From assembly GCF_045679555.1 (NCBI RefSeq), contig NC_092094.1:35170430-35234429 (forward strand): a stretch of DNA of 64,000 nt, written 5' to 3'. Below the pieces are notes generated by a model, which was not told the origin of the DNA, did not search any database, and saw nothing but the letters and a program-made list of their open reading frames with translations. This DNA comes from Salvelinus alpinus. Lineage: Eukaryota > Chordata > Actinopteri > Salmoniformes > Salmonidae. The translations under genes were made by a program, and so were the position numbers. Shown here one piece after another: positions 12,866-24,680 of the stretch (the first letter of the stretch is position 1; each line of letters begins with the position of its first letter).

Positions 12866-14385
12866 CAGTGCCTTCAGAAAATATTCACACCCCTTGACTT
12901 TTTACATATTTTGTGTAACTGGCCTACACACATTACCTCAATTTCAAATTGAAAGATAAAAAAAATACGAATTAATAAAAAATAAAACCCAAAATGTCTT
13001 GAGTCAATAAGTATTCAACCCCTTTGTTATGGCAAGTCTAAGTAAGTTCAGGAGTAAAAATGTGCTTAACAAGTCACATAATAAATTGCATGGACTCACT
13101 CTGTATGCAATAATTGTTTAACATGATTTTTGAATGACTACCTCATCTCTGTACCCCACACATACAGATACTTGTAAGGTCCCTCGGTCGAGCAGTGAAT
13201 TTCAAACACAGATTCAACAACAAAGACCAGGGAGGTTTTCCAATGCCTCGCAAAGAAGGTCACCTATTGGTAGATGGGTAAAAATAAAAAGTAGACATTG
13301 AATATCCCTTTGAGCATGGGGAAGTTATTAATTACACTTTGGATGGTGTATCAATACACCCAGTCACTACAAATATACAGTTGTCCTTCCTAACTCAGTT
13401 GTCGGAGAGGAAGGAAACCGCTCAGGGGTTTCATTATGAGGCTGATGGTGACTTTTAAACAGTTACAGAGTTTAATGGCTGTGAAAGGAGAAAACTGAGG
13501 CTTGATCAACAACATTGTAGTTACTTCACATTACTAACCTAAATGACAGAGTGAAAAGAAGGAAGCCTGTACAGAATAAAAATATTCCTAAACACATCCT
13601 GTTTGCAAGAAGGCACTTAAGTAAGACTGCAAACAATGTGGCAAAGAAATGACATTTATGTCCTGAATACAAAGTGTTATGTTTGGGGAAAATCCAACAC
13701 ATCACTGAGTACCACTCTTCATATTTTCCAGCATGGTGGTGGCAGCATAATTTTATGGGTATGCTTCTCATCGGCAAGGCTAGAGATTTTTTAAGTATAA
13801 AAAGAAACGGAATGAAGCTATAAGCACAGGCAAAATCCTAGAGGAAAACCTGGTCCAGTCTGCTTTTCTTCAGACACTGGGAGACAAATTCACCCTTTAG
13901 CAGGACAATAACCTAAAACACAATGCCAAATACACACTGGAGTTGCTTACCAAGACGACATTGAATGTTCCTGAGTGGCCTAGTTACAGTTTTGACATAA
14001 ATCGGCTTGAAAATCTATGGCAAGACTTGAAAATGGCTGTTTAGCAATGATCAACAACCAACTTGACAGAGCTTGAATAATATTGTACAATCCAGGTGTG
14101 CAAAGCTCTTAGAGACTTACCTAGAAAGACTCACAGCTGTAATCGCTGCCAAAGGTGATTCTAACATGTATTGACTCAAGGGTGTGAATACATATGTAAA
14201 TGAGATATTTCTGTATTTCATTTTCAATAGATTTGCAAACATTTCTAAAAATGTTTTCACCTTGTCATTATGAGCTATTGTGTGTAGATTGGTGAAAAAA
14301 AAAATATTGAATACATTTTGAATTCAGGCTGTAACACAACAAAATGTGGCATGTCAAGTGGTATGAATACTTTCTGAAGGCACTG
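12866..14385 (+). mobile_element. Old Tc1-like element, 1.5 kb
   Basis: The ends CAGTGCCTTCAGAAAATATT and CTTTCTGAAGGCACTG are flanked by TA at 12864-12865 and 14386-14387. It is the same family as the outer element at 8313-11575, but in opposite orientation. Near-terminal blocks such as TTGAGTCAATAAGTATTCAA and AATTCAGGCTGTAACACAAC are shared with that copy. Confidence 0.93.
13660..14060 (+). pseudogene. Decayed Tc1 transposase
   Basis: Traces of the catalytic domain can be read across frames: a 'QHGGGSIILW' block near 13730-13760, a block corresponding to QQDNxPKHN near 13895-13925 where the second catalytic Asp would be (now followed by a stop), and an 'INRLENLW' block near 14000-14025 for the Glu region. 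Many stops and shifts break it. It is much older than the transposase at 9296-10235. Confidence 0.7.
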
Positions 14386-14387
14386 TA

Positions 14388-15320
14388 CATTCAAACGGCG
14401 AAATGACGATAGAGAGGGCCAAAACGACATTAATAAAGCAATTCTTACTTTACAAAGAGTTCAATCAAAGTAGGCAGTAATGTAGCTTGTTTTTTTTTGT
14501 AAAAACGAACGACCGCCAAGTTTTGTTCAGCTGACACAGAACAAACTCTGTTGTTGAAGGAGTTACTGAGAAAGGGCTTGAAACGTCCGGTTTGGAAATG
14601 ACAGAGGAACGCTGAGTTCTTCTATGCATCTATTCAGCTCGCAGGGAAGGATTTTCCCAAGCCCAGTGTTCTCACACTTGTACTTGCATCTCGAATAAAC
14701 CTCCTATGGATTCCCAACTTCACAGACAGAAGGATGTGGGGGGCTCGGGGTGGGTGGAGTGGGGAAGTGGATTGTGAATAAAAAAAGTGTTTTATAGAGA
14801 TGCTGATTTCTTATTCACTCAGCCTCTGCAAGAGCAGAAGCACAGAGGAATGCAGAAAGAAAGCACTCTCTCATTGAGAGGCCATAATGCATCCATCGTA
14901 TATGAGTTGAAAAAGGATTCCCTGGTGGGAAAAGGCTGACCCCCGAACCCATTGAGGAGAAAAGCTGCTGCTGTGGGCCTCTCTCTGCAGAGGTGCATTC
15001 TGGTATGAGGTAGCTGTGGTTTTCACCTGGGGGGGGGACCATCTCCGGGTGTTTACGAAAAGCCCTCCTCTGCCTTTGCAGCAGAGCGAATGAATAACAA
15101 TATAAATCCCGCTTGAGTCCGCGGAAATGCGCTGTTGCCAGATTGTAATCACATCTTTTCAAAAGCAGTAGTGAAAAGACTAAAATACATCTCATTCCCA
15201 CTTACTTTGCTGATTTCCTCTTGCTTTATTTTTGGTCCATGGTAGATCACGATGTAGGCATTATGAGGCATAAAATTATAATATTTGTATATTTCTTCAT
15301 TCCATTCTTTTACTTTTAGA
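14388..15320. other. Unassigned non-coding sequence
   Basis: A minus-strand open frame of 128 codons (14815-15201) has no recognisable motif and contains a G run near 15030; I do not support it as a gene. No repeat family was recognised. Confidence 0.5.
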
Positions 15321-15451
15321 TATTTGTGTATTGTTGTGAATTATTTAGATACTACTGCACTGTTGGAGCTAGGAACACAAGCATTTCAGTACACCCACAA
15401 TAACATCTGCTAAATATGTGTATGTGACCAATAACATTTGATTTGATTTGA
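15321..15451 (+). mobile_element. L2-like LINE 3' end fragment
   Basis: The segment contains GGAGCTAGGAACACAAGC and ATGTGTATGTGACCAATAA and ends in the tandem TTTGATTTGATTTGAT tail. The same 3' end, on one strand or the other, occurs at 16722-16805, 47694-47770 and 53136-53245. It is 5'-truncated, as usual for LINE copies. Confidence 0.8.
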
Positions 15452-17337
15452 TGATTGCCATGACAAAGAGCTGTCAGACCTGATAAGAATTGTTAACGCA
15501 GAAACCAAGTCTAGGGTTTGGCAGAGATAAACATCCCAGTGATAAACATCCAGACAAAATGACCCTTTGGGACAACGTGATGTTCTGTCAATTGCCTTTG
15601 ATAAACAATGACTGTTCATAATGGAGAATAAAATAAAAAAATGTTGAATGACTTCGTAAGCCCTTACAGCTGATAATGTACATTCTATGTGTGGGCAATT
15701 TATCATATGTGTATCTACTGTATAACTATGTAATGTTTACTTTCAGCATACTGTAAACACACCCCAGATGACCATGATGGTGTTAAATGGTCTTGCTTGG
15801 GACCATTTCAGATCAGAGGCACAATAGGGGTCAGCGGGCCAGGGGCAGAAAGTCCACATCCTGACAGCGCACTTTGGATGTGCATTTCTCTCATATCCCC
15901 CGATTTGAATTCAATTAAAGTCAGGATTATGCATGGACACTGGCAGATTTGGGGGAATTAGAGGTAATTCACTTTTCCAGTTTACGTGACTGTTAAGCAG
16001 ATGCTGGAAGAAAAGTATTCCTCAGTGGAGAACGGCCAAGAATAACAACTGGATTTCCACATTATCAGAGGATGAACACATGTGGCATTTGAGCAGAGAG
16101 TGTATGTGTTTGTGCGTGTGTTTGCATGGTTTAAACTCTATGGAAAATCGATATGGAAAATCGGGAATATCCTCTAATCCTTAGAAACAACTTGGTTTAT
16201 TCCTCTCTGAAATGCTGTGTGGTCATCAATGACATAAAGTGATAAAGTACCCTAATATCAATGCATTATGTTCAATATTATGCATGCACAATGATGTATA
16301 ATGAAGTACACTATTTCTCGATTATGGGATGCAATATGTCATCAATTTCTCTTAGAAACAACAGAAAACCATTAATTATATTCCTGGGCACTATTGTCCT
16401 TCACATGCCTGTTTGATATTCACAAAGACTTCAAAATCTAACTGAGAGCATTTTGCCAGACATAGAACACAAGTTTATATACACAAGTGCATATTATTAC
16501 TCATTATAGGTTGTAAATGTATTAATATGCACATTTAATGTGGAAAATAGAGGATTTTGCTTGACCTGTTAATGTCAAATCAAATCAAATGGTATGTTAT
16601 AGTTCTGTTCAATATACCGGTATATGTATGTTATGGAATTTTAGCATGTTACTTTGATGCACCATTTTGTTAGCAGATTTATAGCTTGCTTACTTATCCA
16701 TTGTTATTCAGACGGAGCTGAAGATCAAATCAAAGTTGTACACAGTTTAGCAGGTGTTATAGCGGTGAAGCGAAATGCTTATGTTGCTAGCTCCTAACAA
16801 TGCAGTCAACCCAGATAGCACTGCAGCACAGATGCACTCCACTCATAACCTCCATCTCTGTATGTGAAGGGCTGTTGTGATGAAGGTATGGTGATGACAC
16901 CCCAGTGACAGCTCAGAGTTGATTAGGTTTCCAGGGTGACATTAGCATTAGCATGGGCTGTGCACAGCGGCCCCATTAAAGATGCTCTTTATTCAAAGCC
17001 TTCCAGACGCTCCGGAATAGCTCTGTTCTGTGCTGTTGACAGGGCCCACTGCCCAGAGAGCCTCTGTAGACTGCTAAAGGTCAGCGCCTTTCTTCCGCCC
17101 CCTCTATTCAGACCATTGTGTGTCTATTTACCAAGGCCATATGCTACCGTTCCACTGAGGAGACCAGGACCCCCAACTTCCATCACACGAACAAACTCAG
17201 TTTATAAGACCGTTATCCATTTATTATCCTATTATGGTGATGAGAGTCAAAAATATGCCACTCTACAATCAAACACACATGAGAATGTATGAATACTGGG
17301 GGAAGCAGATTTGGATAAATAGAAGCACCGTACGTTG
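15452..17337. other. Unassigned, with one LINE tail fragment
   Basis: Apart from a diverged L2-like tail on the minus strand at about 16722-16805 and a lone CAAATCAAATCAAAT at about 16577, nothing was recognised. Open frames, including one of 118 codons at 16936-17292, have no supporting motif. Confidence 0.5.
16722..16805 (-). mobile_element. L2-like LINE 3' tail fragment
   Basis: It begins GATCAAATCAAAG and continues with diverged versions of the TTAGCAG, AGCGAAATGCTT and CTAGCTCC blocks found in the other tail fragments of this window. Confidence 0.65.
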
Positions 17338-17704
17338 TTAACACTAGAACCACTAAAGCAGTCATTTTGACTGCTCAGACATATGTTTTGTATTACTCTG
17401 CATTTTTTAAGCTATGCCCCTTCCTGTCTATATAACACACTACCGTTGTTAGAATCTTAATATCACAAACAGAACTGGAGTTATAACCAGATTTATGAGA
17501 ACGTAATTTAAAAGAATTGTTTTCCCCCATTGTCCCTCCTTCCTCCGACAATAGGACCTTCTCCGCTCCTTCTCCCAACATTGGAATGTGCCGTGCTCAG
17601 TTGATAATCAACCCAATCATTGCCTCGAAATGGAACCTAAACTGTACCAAAAACAATTTCACATACATATTTAACATCAGATGAAATAATTGAAGTAAAG
17701 TATG

Positions 17705-18058
17705 TGTCACAGCCGTTACAAGAAGAGGACCAAGGTGCAGCGTTGTGAGCGTACATACTTTCAATAGTAGATGTCTCCAACAAAACAATAAACAATACAA
17801 AAATAAACCGTGAAGCTTAAGGCTATGTGCCATCAAACAAAGTTAACTTCCCACAAAGACAGGTGGAAAAAAGAGCTACCTAAGTATGGTTCTCAATCAG
17901 AGACAACGATAGACAGCTGCCTCTGATTGAGAACCACACCTGGCCAAACACAAAGAAATAGAAAACATAGAAATAAAGAAACTAGAATGCCCACCCTAGT
18001 CACACCCTGGCCTAAACAAAATAGAGAATAAAAGCCTCTCTATGGCCAGGGTGTGACA
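17705..18058 (-). repeat. Solo LTR, 5-bp target duplication GTATG
   Basis: The segment begins TGTCACAGCC, ends GGTGTGACA and is flanked by GTATG on both sides (17700-17704 and 18059-18063). It belongs to the same family as the copies at 42197, 52156, 54659 and 60648. A perfect 15-bp hairpin (GGTTCTCAATCAGAG and its complement) lies near 17888-17937. No internal retrotransposon sequence is present, so it formed by recombination between two LTRs. Orientation is inferred from the polyadenylation-like end in the other copies. Confidence 0.92.
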
Positions 18059-18129
18059 GTATGAAGGGGAGAATGGGTGAGTTGATGAGAGAGGGGAAGA
18101 GAACAATACATAATTTGAATGAAAACAAC

Positions 18130-18715
18130 TTGGATGGCGAGGAAGAAATTAATCTCTGATGATTATTCTTCGGATTCTGAGCCTCAGCCTCGTTAACCTA
18201 CACATCCGAGGTCTAGGCGCAAAAAAGAACGGTGTGCACTGACCAGGTGCCCACTCCATTACCAAATAAAATAGTAAGACAGGAGAAAGGAAGAGATGGC
18301 ACCGTTTAGATAGAACAAGCAGGTGACAATGCTAAAGGCTGATTATCAGCACAAAATGTCTCCACTGAGAGAGCAGGCCCTACATCTCAAGCAAAAAAAC
18401 AACATCAGCAATGCACTCACCAGCTTTCGTTGTTTATGTGGCATGGACATCCAAAGAATTCAGGGACTGTACTGTGGCTAAAGCGCACACGGAGCAAGGA
18501 GACACTGCCTGGCATCTGTCTGTTGATAAGCTGTAAGCGTTAATTTCAATCCTGTATGAATCCTGTATGAATCCTGTATGAGCATTCGGTGGAAAGAGCT
18601 TCTGGTCAGACATGTATGGGGTACTTTTCTTTGGAGAAACCATGTCACGGGATCGCTTCAGAGAGAGTATGCGTTACCTCCAATTTGATGACAAAGAAAC
18701 TGCCTATGGTATCCA
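18130..18715 (+). pseudogene. piggyBac transposase fragment
   Basis: The best preserved block reads MYGVLFFGETMSRDRF near 18610-18660 and continues RYLQFDD near 18672-18692. These match the conserved start of the piggyBac transposase catalytic domain (usual form: ...fMsrdRFe..mryLrFdd). Upstream the frame is interrupted by stops and by a triplicated 11-bp unit AATCCTGTATG at 18548-18580. The enzyme would excise and insert at TTAA. The catalytic Asp residues further downstream are not recognisable, so this is a dead fragment. Confidence 0.8.
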
Positions 18716-19223
18716 ACATAAATAATATATTTTTTTTTACTGCTGTCATATTGACACTTATAATCATTATAATGGCATTATTGATTTTGTGCTGATTTTC
18801 ACTATCAAGCAGACTTGGCACTTATCATGTTTAGGTTACTGATGTTTTCTTCATTTGATCGCGCGTCTTGTTGACCGTGTGTCTTGGTGGTTAGGGTATT
18901 TTGGGATATTTTTTATTTATTTGGTCATTATAAAAAGAAGCTCTAACCCTGTTCCAACAATACGCTTTCTGTTTAATAGTTGTAACAAAGACACTCCACG
19001 TAATGGTTTATTGAACACTTGAATTGTTTTGTTTTTACATATAGCCAACAGTAACATAAACTAATAATGGCTATTGTGTTATTTGAAATCAGATAAAAAA
19101 ATCCTTTATGTTACCTTAGACCTTCATAAACACAACCAAATTATAATTTTTGCCATAGCATATGTGAAATGTATTAATTACACTGTTAGAATGTTGTCGA
19201 AGGCCCAGAGGTTTTAGTGTTAA

Positions 19224-19815
19224 GGGCTAGAGACTGCAGCATTTATCTATCCAATGCATGATAAAATGCACACACGCATTGGGGAGGCCAAGGGTCAAAG
19301 AGAGACAGATAAAGGGGATGGGGATAAAATAACCAATATATAAAATAAATCACCTAACCAATTAGGCTTGGGCAGTAGCAGCTTTCATATGGCATCCGTG
19401 CTTGAGAGACATCCACAGCAAAGCACCTGGATATAGAGAGCTCTGGATTGGGATGAGAATGGGGTGGGGAGGGAAGTGTTTCAGATAAACAAACCCTTAT
19501 TATCCTTAGCTAACCTACTAATTAATTCAGAGACAACAGAAAGGAATTAAAGTAGGAAGGAGCTGAGCTGGGACTGAGATGCCTGAGAGTTCCTAATAAC
19601 CACAATGAATAAGGCAGCGCTAGGCAACTGGCTTCCCCAAACACAGAGAGGGAAACAAGCCCTGGGGGCTGGCCATGCAGAATGGCCCTCCTAATTGGCC
19701 TCTCACTAGTGACTGGCCCTGCTAATACACAGCATTGTGCACAGAGGAATAGACCAGTGTGAGAAAGTTTATTAGTCTGGACTGGGCTGAAAATAGAGGA
19801 ACCTTATTCTGGAGT
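19224..19815. other. Unassigned non-coding sequence
   Basis: Nothing recognisable lies between the piggyBac relic and the next Tc1. Confidence 0.55.
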
Positions 19816-21927
19816 TACATTGGCAAGACAAAGTATGTGAACACTTTGGAAATACCTGGATTTCTGCATAAATTGGTCCTAAAATTTGATCTGATCTTCA
19901 TCTAGGTCACAACAATAGACAAACACAGTCTTCTTAAACTAAAAACACACAATTATACGTATTCCTGTCTTTATTGAACACACCGTGTAAACATTCACAG
20001 TGTGAACCCTTGGATTTAATAACTGGTTGACCTGCCTCTGACAGCAATGACCTCAACCAAACGTTTTCTGTAATTGCGGATCAGACCTGCATAACCGTCA
20101 GGAGGAATTCTGGACCATTCCTCTTTACAAAACTGTTTAAATTCAGCAATATTCTTGGGATGTCTGGTGTGAACTTCTCTCTTGAGGTCATGCCACAGCA
20201 TCTCAGTTGGGTTGAGGTCAGGACTCTGACTGGGCCACTCCAGAAGGCATATTTTCTTCTGTTGAAACCATTGTTGTTGATTTGCTTCTGTGTTTTGGGT
20301 TGTTGTCCTGTTGCATCACCCAACTTTTGTTGAGCTTCAATTGGCGGACAAATAGCCTAACATTCTCCTGCAAAATGTCTTGATGAACTTGGGAATTAAT
20401 TTTTCCGTTGATCATAAGCTGTCCAGGCCCTGAGGCAGCAAAGCAGCCCGAAACCATGATGCTCCCTCCACCATACTTTACAGTTGGGATTATTATTTTA
20501 TTTATTTTATTTCACCTTTATTTAACCAGGTAGGCCAGTTGGGAACAAGTTCTCATTTACAACTGCGACTTGGCCACGATAAAACAAAGCAGTGCGACAC
20601 AAACAACAACACAGAGTTACACAAGGAATAAACAAACCTACAGTCAATAACACAATAGAAAAAAATATATACAGTGTGTGCAAATGAGGTAAGATTAGGG
20701 AGGTAAGGCAATAAATAGGCCATAGTGGCGAAGTAATTATAATTTAGCAATTAAACACTGGAGTGATAGTGTGCAGAAGATGAATGTGCAAGTAGAGATA
20801 CTGGAGTGCAAAGGAGCAAAAAAAATAAAAACAACAATATGGGGATGAGGTAGTTGGATGGGCTATTTACAGATGGGCTGTGTACAGGTGCAATGATCAG
20901 TGAGCTGCTCTGACAGCTGATGCTTCAAGTTTGTGAGGGAGATATGAGTCTCCAGCTTCAGTGATTTTTGCAATTCGTTCCAGTCATTGGCAGCAGAGAA
21001 CTGGAAGGATAGGCGGCCAAAGGAGGAATAGGCTTTGGGGGTGACCAGTGAAATATACCTGCTGGAGCGCGTGCTACGGGTGGGTGCTGCTATGGTGACC
21101 AGTGAGCTGAGATAAGGCGGGGCTTTACCTAGCAAAGACTTATAGATGACCTGGAGCCAGTGGGTTTGGCGACAAATATGAAGCGAGGGCCAGCCAACAA
21201 GAGCATACAGGTTGCAGTGGTGGGTAGTATACGGGGCTTTGGTGACAAAACGGATGGCACTGTGATAGACTGCATCCAATTTGCTGAGTAGAGTGTTGGA
21301 GTCTATTTTGTAAATGACATCGCCGAAGTTAAGGATTGGCAGGATAGTCAGTTTTACGAGGGTATGTTTGGCAGCATGAGTGAAGGATGCTTTGTTGCGA
21401 AATAGAAAAGCAATTTTAGATTTAATTTTGGATTGGAGATGCGTAATGTGAGTCTGGAAGGAGAGTTCACAGTCTAACCAGACACCTAGGTATTTGTAGT
21501 TGTCCACATATTCTAAGTCAGAACTGTTCAGAGTAGTGACACTAGACGGGCGGGCAGGTGCGGGCAGCGATCAGTTAAGCATGCATTTAGTTTTACTTGC
21601 ATTTAAGAGCAGTTGGAGGCCATGGAAGACGAGTTGTATAGCATTGAAGCTCATCTGGAGGTTAGTTAACACAGTGTCCAAAGAAGTATACAGAATGGTG
21701 TCGTCTGCGTAGAGGTGGATCAGAGAATCACCAGCAGCAAGAGTGACATCATTGATGTATACAGAGAAAAGTGTCGGCCCGAGAATTGAACCCGGTGGCA
21801 CCACCCATAGAGACTGCCAGAGGTCCAGACAACAGGCCCTGTTGACACACTGAACTCTGTCTGAGAAGTAGTTGGTGAACCAGGCGAGGCAATCATTTGA
21901 GAAACCAAGGCTGTTGAGTCTGCCGAT

Positions 21928-21943
21928 AAGAATGTGGTGATTG
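21928..21943. other. Target-site duplication of the SINE, left copy
   Basis: AAGAATGTGGTGATTG here matches 22429-22444 exactly, with some uncertainty about the leading A bases next to the poly-A tail. Removing the SINE plus one copy restores continuity of the LINE reading frame around the motif-A region. Confidence 0.93.
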
Positions 21944-22428
21944 GGGCCTCCCGGGTGGCGCAGTGGTCTAGAGCACTGCATCGCAGTGCTATGCTGCGCC
22001 ACCAGAGTCTGGGTTCGCGCCCAGGCTCTGTCGCAGCCGGCCGCGACCGGGAGGTCCGTGGGGCGACGCACAATTGGCTTAGCGTCGTCCGGGTTAGGGA
22101 GGGTTTGGCCGGTAGGGATATCCTTGTCTCATCGCGCTCCAGCGACTCCTGTGGCGGGCCGGGCGCAGTGCGCGCTAACCGAGGGGGCGGGTGCACGGTG
22201 TTTCCTCCGACACATTGGTGCGGCTGGCTTCCGGGTTGGAGGCGCGCTGTGTTAAGAAGCAGTGCGGCTAGGTTGGGTTGTGCTTCGGAGGACGCATGAC
22301 TTTCGACCTTCGTCTCTCCCGAGCCCGTACGGGAGTTGTAGCGATGAGACAAGATAGTAATTACTAGCGATTGGATACCACGAAAAATTGGGGAGAAAAG
22401 GGGATAAAAAAAAAAAAAAAAAAAAAAA
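21944..22428 (+). mobile_element. tRNA-headed SINE of about 485 bp, inserted in LINE reverse transcriptase
   Basis: The head GGGTGGCGCAGTGGTCTAGA has a tRNA-like A box and GGGTTCGCGCC a B box, followed by a long body and a poly-A stretch at about 22406-22430. Flanking copies of AAGAATGTGGTGATTG (21928-21943 and 22429-22444) are the target-site duplication left by LINE-driven insertion. The orientation is opposite to the host LINE. The body is GC-rich and unlike its surroundings. It is a common salmonid SINE, but I will not fix its name from memory. Confidence 0.93.
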
Positions 22429-24221
22429 AAGAATGTGGTGATTGACAGAGTCGAAAGCCTTGGCCAGGTCGATGAATATGGCTGCACAGTATTGTCTTTC
22501 ATCAATGGCAGTTATGATATCAATTAGGACCTTGAGCGTGGCTGAGGTACACCCATGCCCAGCTCTGAAACCAGATTGCATAGTAGCAAAGATACGGTGG
22601 GATTCGAAATGGTCGGTGATCTGTTTGTTAACTTGGCTTAGAAAGGCAGCGTAGGATAGATATAGGTTTGTAGCAGTTTGGTTCTAGAGTGTCTCCCCCT
22701 TTGAAGAGGGAGATGACCGTGGCAGCTTTCCAATCTTTGGGGATCTCAGACGATACGAAAGAGAGGTTGAACAGGCTAGTTATAGGGGTAGCAACAATTG
22801 CGGCGGATCATTTTAGAAAGAGAGGGTCTAGATCGTCTAGCCCAGGTGATTTGTAGGGGTCCAGATTTTGCAACTCTTTCAGAACATCAGCTATCTGGAT
22901 TTGGGTGAAGGAGAAATGGGGGAGGTTTGGGCAGGTTGCTGTGGAGGGTACAGGGCTGTTGACCGAGGTAGGGGTAGCCCAGTGGAAAGCATGGCCAGCC
23001 GTAGAAAAATGCTTATTGAAATTCTCAAATTATCTTGGATTTATCGGTGGTGACAGTGTTTCCTAGCCTCAGTGCAGTGGGCAGCTGGGAGGACGTGCTC
23101 TTATTCTCCATGGACTTTACAGTGTCACATAACTTTTTGGAGTTTGTGCTACAGGATGCAAATTTTTGTTTGAAAAAGCTAGCCTTTGCTTTCCTAACTG
23201 CCTGTGTATATTGGTTCCTAACCTCCCTGAAAAGTTGCATATCGCAGGGGCTATTCGATGGAAATGCAGAATGCCACAGGATGTTTTTGTGCTGGTCAAG
23301 GGCAGTCTGGTCTGGAGTGAACCAAGGGCTATATCTGTTCCTGGTTCTACATTTTTTGAATGAGGCATGCTTATTTAAGATGGTGAGGAAAGCACTTTTA
23401 AAGAATAACCAGGCATCCTCTGACGGAATGAGGTCAATATCCTTCCAGGATACCCGGCCAGGTCGATTAGAAAGGCCTACTCACTGAAGTGTTTTAGGGA
23501 GCATTTGACAGTGATGAGGAGTGGTCGTTTGACCGCAGACCCATTACAGACGCAAGCAATGAGGCAGTGATTGCTGAGATCCTAGTTGAAGACAGCAGAG
23601 GTATATTTAGAGGGCAGGTTGGTCAGGATGATATCTATGAGGGCGCCCGTGTTTACAGATTTGGGGTTGTACCTGGTCGGTTCATTGATCATTTGTGTGA
23701 GATTGAGGGCATCTAGCTTAGATTGTAGGACGGCTGGGGTGTTAAGCATGTCCCAGTTTAGGTCACCTAACAGTACGAGCTCTGAAGATAGATGGGGGGC
23801 AATCAATTCACATATGGTGTCCTGGGCACAGCTGGAGGCACAAGGTGGTCTGTAACAAGCGGCAACAGTGAGAGACTTGTTTCTAGAAAGGTGGATTTTT
23901 AGAAGTAGAAGCTCGAATTATTAGGGTACAGACCTGGATAGTATGACAGAACTAGATTGCAACTCCGCCCCCTTTGTCAGTTCTATCTTGTCGGAAAAAA
24001 ATATTGTTAGGGATGGAAATTTCTGGATTTTTGGTGGCCTTCCTAAGCCAGGTTTCAGACACGGCTAGGACATCCGGGTTGGCAGAGTGTGCTAAAGCAG
24101 AGAGTAAACCAAACTTAGGGAGGAGGCTTCTAATGTTAACATGCATGAAACCAAGGCTTTTACGGTTACAGAAGTCAACAAATGAGAGCACCTGGGGAAT
24201 GGGAGTGGAGCTAGGCGCTGC

Positions 24222-24245
24222 AGGGCCTGGATTAACCTCTACATC
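24222..24245 (-). other. 2A-like motif DVEVNPGP in the LINE
   Basis: The minus strand encodes DVEVNPGP, fitting the D-x-E-x-N-P-G-P consensus of 2A peptides, which make the ribosome skip a peptide bond between Gly and the final Pro. It is preceded by a leucine-rich stretch (LILLLLWSSG) and lies upstream of the endonuclease. 2A-like motifs are known in some non-LTR retrotransposons of animals and trypanosomes. Here it would split a short hydrophobic N-terminal product from the endonuclease/reverse transcriptase. Activity is inferred, not shown. Confidence 0.8.
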
Positions 24246-24680
24246 CCCAGAGGACCAGAGGAGGAGTAGGATAAGGGTACGGCTAAAGGCTATAAGAACT
24301 GGTCGTCTAGTGCGTTCGGAACAGAGAGTTAAAGGAGCAGGTTTCTGGGCGCGGAAGAATAGATTCAAGGCATAATGTACAGACAAGGTTACGGTAGGAT
24401 GTGAATACAGTGGCGATAAACCTAGGCATTGATTGACGATGAGAAGTTTTGTCTCTAGAGACATCATTTAGACCAGGTGAGGTCACCGCATGTGTGGGAG
24501 GTGAAACAAAAGGGCTAGCTAAGGCATATTGAGCAGGGCTGGAGGCTCTACAGTGAAATACGACAATCACTAACCAAAACAGCAATGGATAAGACATATT
24601 GACATTAGGGAGAGGCATGCGTAGCCGAGTGATCATAGGGACCAGTGGGACGCTAGGCGAGATGGAGACACAGCGATTCA

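Larger units (their letters stand above)
17342..19219 (+). mobile_element. piggyBac relic with TTAA ends
   Basis: The left end TTAACACTAGAACC and right end GGTTTTAGTGTTAA are inverted copies, and each includes the TTAA target (17338-17341 and 19220-19223) that piggyBac elements duplicate. The transposase remnant inside confirms the class. A solo LTR is inserted at 17705-18058. Without it the element is about 1.5 kb, shorter than a full piggyBac, so part of the gene is gone. Confidence 0.85.
20863..24636 (-). pseudogene. LINE polyprotein: endonuclease and reverse transcriptase
   Basis: The protein nicks genomic DNA and copies the LINE RNA at the nick. In order: an N-terminal region with a membrane-like segment (YPLLFWLVIVVFHC, near 24595-24550); the endonuclease starting LGFMHVNIRSLLP (near 24155), with SETWLR (Glu near 24055) and LLGDLNWDM (Asp near 23763); a basic linker (VRKAKASFFKQKF, near 23195-23155); the reverse transcriptase with AFIDLAKAFDSVNHH-type motif A (near 22460) and YADD at 21711-21700; and a C-terminal region ending near 20863 with LQSKIKSK and FSAANDWNELQKSL blocks. 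Several frameshifts and the inserted SINE at 21944-22428 break it. The catalytic motifs themselves are intact. Confidence 0.9.

Noticed and set aside
14815..15201. A minus-strand protein of 128 codons
   Set aside because: No motif; the frame crosses a G run and overlaps another open frame on the same strand, as chance frames do.
17705..18058. A miniature DNA transposon, because of its internal hairpin and near-symmetrical ends
   Set aside because: TG...CA ends and 5-bp target duplications in four copies fit an LTR; the hairpin is internal, not terminal.
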